NCBI GenBank assembly: GCA_965238125.1 | Contig: OZ250179.1 | Span: 310,001 to 374,000 of the forward strand | Length of the DNA stretch: 64,000 nucleotides | Reading direction: 5' to 3' | DNA from: UBA6623 sp965238125 | GTDB taxonomy: Bacteria > Acidobacteriota > Terriglobia > Bryobacterales > UBA6623 | Shown here: positions 62,003 to 64,000 of the stretch, in pieces | How positions within the stretch are numbered: position 1 is the first letter of the stretch | Layout of the letters: each line of letters opens with the position of its first letter | Program-made: the position numbers and the translations under genes | Notes under the pieces: model-generated | What the model saw: the letters and a program-made list of their open reading frames with translations, nothing else | The model's database searches: none | Told to the model about the DNA's origin: nothing

Positions 62003-64000
62003 TTAGTTTAAGTAGAGGAACTCGCCGGCGTTGAACAGGCCCCAGCACAGGCTTTCGAGGCCGTGGTCGAGGAGTAGAGAGCGGCTCCAGGCGGCTTCGT
62101 CCCGGTCGGGTCCGCGGCCGAGGGCGAGCTTGAAGGCGGTGTCGATGCGGGCTTCGGGATCTTCACCGGCTTGCTCGGCGACGCGCTCGGCGAAGAACTT
62201 CGCCTGTCGCTGGACAAAGGCATTGTTCATCAGGCTGAGCGCCTGCAACGGGGTTGTGGTCGCCATGCGTTGCGGCGTCTTGACGGCGGGGATGGGGCAA
62301 TCGAGCGAGTCGAGCAAGGGGTCGGTGCCGGAGTTGACGTTCATGCGGTAGACGGTGCGGCGGTCGAGCTCGGGGTCGTCCTTATCAAACAACTTGTAAT
62401 GCTCGAGCGAGCCGATGCGTTCGCTTTCAAAGGGGCGAAAGCTGGGGCCGCCCATCTTGCGGTTCAGTTTGCCGCTGACGGCGAGCATGGCGTCGCGGAC
62501 CGCCTCGCCTTCGAGGCGTCGCGGCGGATAGCGCCACAGCAGTCGGTTGTCGGCGTCGACGGCGGCGGCTTGCTCGTTAAACGCCGCCGATTGGCGATAG
62601 GCGGCCGAGAGCATGATGCGCTTGTGGAGTTTCTTGAGGCTCCAGCCGTCGGCGACGAAATCGAGCGCCAGCGCGTCGAGCAATTCCGGGTGCGAGGGCG
62701 GGCCGCCGTTGAACCCGAGATCGTTGGGATTCGCGGTGAACCCGCGTCCGAAATGGTAGTGCCAGACTCGGTTGACGATGGCGCGGACGAACAGAGGATT
62801 GTCCTCGGAGGTGAGCCACCGGGCGAAGCGCTTGCGCCGCTCGCCCTCGGGGGCGTCGGGGGCCAGCCCGAGTTCCGCGGACAAACCCGCAAGATTGGAG
62901 AGACCGCCGGCGGAGACGATTTCGCCCGGTTTTTCGATATGACCCCGTGCGAGTACGTGGGTCGGTTCGGGTTCACGGATTTCCGCGGCATAGATCTTGT
63001 TCGGCTCGCCCATTTCCGCGAGCGCGGTGGTCAATCGGGCGGACTTGGCGTCGAGCGCGTCAAAGCGGCTTCGCTGTTGGGCGGTCATCAGCCCGCGCAG
63101 CTCTTCGTCGAGAATGCTGGGGGCGCCGGCCTGGAACGAGGCGGCGATTTGCTCGGGTGAAAGAGCCGTGTCGTAGAGGCGTGCTTCCTCGACGGTGAGC
63201 CCGATTGCGTTGTTGAAGGCGACCTCGGCTTCGCCGGCGATATAGGTTTGCAGCAGACCGCGCCCGTCGGCGAGCTCGGGCCGATAGCCTTCGCCGTAAG
63301 GAACGCCGTTGCGATAGACGGCGATCGTGTGGTCGGGCCGGTAGACGACCGCCAGGTGCACGCGACCGCCGGGCGGGGTGTCCTCGCTCGGCCCCTTCAC
63401 GTCGACGGTGCGGAAGTTAGCCGTGCTGGTGCTTTGCCACTGTTGATTGTCCTTCTTGCCGGTGTAGCGGATTCCGTCGCGGGCGGCCGCGCGATAGTCC
63501 TCGTGGTTTCGGATGGTGACGACGACGGTGGATTTCTCCGGCAGCTCGTCGACGGCGATCCAGGCCTCGAGCGTCTTTTCGCGAACGTCGCGGGGGAGCT
63601 TCGCCGTGGCGATTCCCGGAAAGACGTCATTCAGTACTTGTTCGTGAACGCGGCGCAGCACGCCGTCGGAGAGTTCGAACGCGTCGGTGAGCTCGATGTG
63701 CATCGTGCCCGCCTGGTCGCGGGAATTGCGGTCGAATCGCCACAAGCCGAAGGGCTTGGGAACACCAGCGACGGGCCCGGAGCCTCGTGCGCGCAAGGCT
63801 CGCTCGTGGACAGGCTCCACGAGCTCGTGGATTTGGTCCTCGACCTCCGCGTAGGCTTTCTTGAGCGCGGTCGTCTTCTCGCGGCGCGCGGCGGCTTCCG
63901 GCCTGGTAAGCAAGTCGCGTTCGCCGAGCCAGACGCCCTCGAAGGCGGCTTTGAAGCGGTAGTAGTCGCGCTGCGGGATGGGATCGAATTTGTGGTCGTG
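62003..64000 (-). CDS. DUF1549-LamG-DUF1553 protein, 5' end outside window
   Basis: Open to the window edge; at least 665 residues. The edge sequence HDHKFDPIPQRDYYRFKAAF is the end of a DUF1549 domain. A LamG/concanavalin-type domain follows (FGLWRFDRNSRDQAG to DTALSPEQIAASFQAG), then DUF1553 (FARWLTSEDNPLFVRAIVNRVWHYHFGRGF, PPRRLEGEAVRDAMLAVSG, FNAGEFLYLN). These proteins usually have an N-terminal PSD1 cytochrome c domain and a DUF1501 partner, thought to form a secreted or envelope enzyme system on polysaccharides in Planctomycetota and Acidobacteriota; no DUF1501 gene is adjacent on the visible side. Confidence 0.92.
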   Translation of the reverse strand, partial: HDHKFDPIPQRDYYRFKAAFEGVWLGERDLLTRPEAAARREKTTALKKAYAEVEDQIHELVEPVHERALRARGSGPVAGVPKPFGLWRFDRNSRDQAGTMHIELTDAFELSDGVLRRVHEQVLNDVFPGIATAKLPRDVREKTLEAWIAVDELPEKSTVVVTIRNHEDYRAAARDGIRYTGKKDNQQWQSTSTANFRTVDVKGPSEDTPPGGRVHLAVVYRPDHTIAVYRNGVPYGEGYRPELADGRGLLQTYIAGEAEVAFNNAIGLTVEEARLYDTALSPEQIAASFQAGAPSILDEELRGLMTAQQRSRFDALDAKSARLTTALAEMGEPNKIYAAEIREPEPTHVLARGHIEKPGEIVSAGGLSNLAGLSAELGLAPDAPEGERRKRFARWLTSEDNPLFVRAIVNRVWHYHFGRGFTANPNDLGFNGGPPSHPELLDALALDFVADGWSLKKLHKRIMLSAAYRQSAAFNEQAAAVDADNRLLWRYPPRRLEGEAVRDAMLAVSGKLNRKMGGPSFRPFESERIGSLEHYKLFDKDDPELDRRTVYRMNVNSGTDPLLDSLDCPIPAVKTPQRMATTTPLQALSLMNNAFVQRQAKFFAERVAEQAGEDPEARIDTAFKLALGRGPDRDEAAWSRSLLLDHGLESLCWGLFNAGEFLYLN

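Overview
This looks like a GC-rich chromosomal segment from an uncultured-type bacterium, most likely Acidobacteriota, with Planctomycetota as the next candidate. The basis is gene content: an Oar-like TonB-dependent receptor with a carboxypeptidase-regulatory-type N-terminus, a CRTAC1/ASPIC-UnbV protein, a Gdh-subunit-3 + GMC oxidoreductase pair, DUF1501 and DUF1549/DUF1553 proteins, DUF1080, LemA/TPM, and many dispersed intergenic palindromes. No rRNA, tRNA or CRISPR array was seen. Taxonomy is an inference.

Layout. 0-16 kb: Rieske fragment and PQQ dehydrogenase with a lanthanide-type D-x-D motif; a hydrolase; two genes truncated head-to-head at a breakpoint near 4.17 kb (NHL protein and RND adaptor) beside an intact RND pump; a decayed HigBA toxin-antitoxin pair; FG-GAP protein, bacterioferritin, arginine decarboxylase, SDR, DUF1501, aquaporin. 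16-30 kb: a transposon-battered zone. A J-domain gene is split by a 3.96-kb block holding two IS1380-family copies and a MITE. Two overlapping genes of unknown function, each with an R-x4-H (HEPN-like) motif, are interrupted by an IS630 and an IS1380 copy. All three host genes rejoin exactly in frame when the insertions are removed. Between them lie a LemA / nucleotidyltransferase / TPM-domain cluster and two small hypothetical genes. 30-42 kb: orphan ABC ATPase, amidase, TonB receptor (frameshifted in its signal peptide), CRTAC1 protein, TPR protein, GH51 arabinofuranosidase. 42-46 kb: a second IS630 copy inserted inside the target duplication of a fourth IS1380 copy. 46-64 kb: TCA-cycle pair icd-mdh, Gdh3-GMC pair, a repeat-rich hypothetical gene, a redoxin gene with an in-frame TGA at the catalytic cysteine position followed by a hairpin fitting a bacterial SECIS (probable selenoprotein), a DUF3142/large secreted protein pair, an IF-2B-related protein, DUF1080, MaoC, HbpS/GlcG-like protein, and a DUF1549/LamG/DUF1553 protein running off the end.

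How genes work together: icd and mdh are co-directional TCA genes; the GMC/Gdh3 pair is probably a periplasmic sugar or alcohol dehydrogenase; TonB receptor, CRTAC1, TPR and GH51 genes suggest uptake and breakdown of plant-type polysaccharide; DUF1501 with DUF1549/1553 proteins are usually partners but are 47 kb apart here. The strongest novelty is the redoxin selenoprotein candidate. The mobile-element forensics (nested insertions, YTNAR-like targets, frameshift-translated IS630, several MITE-like families) are the next most informative part.
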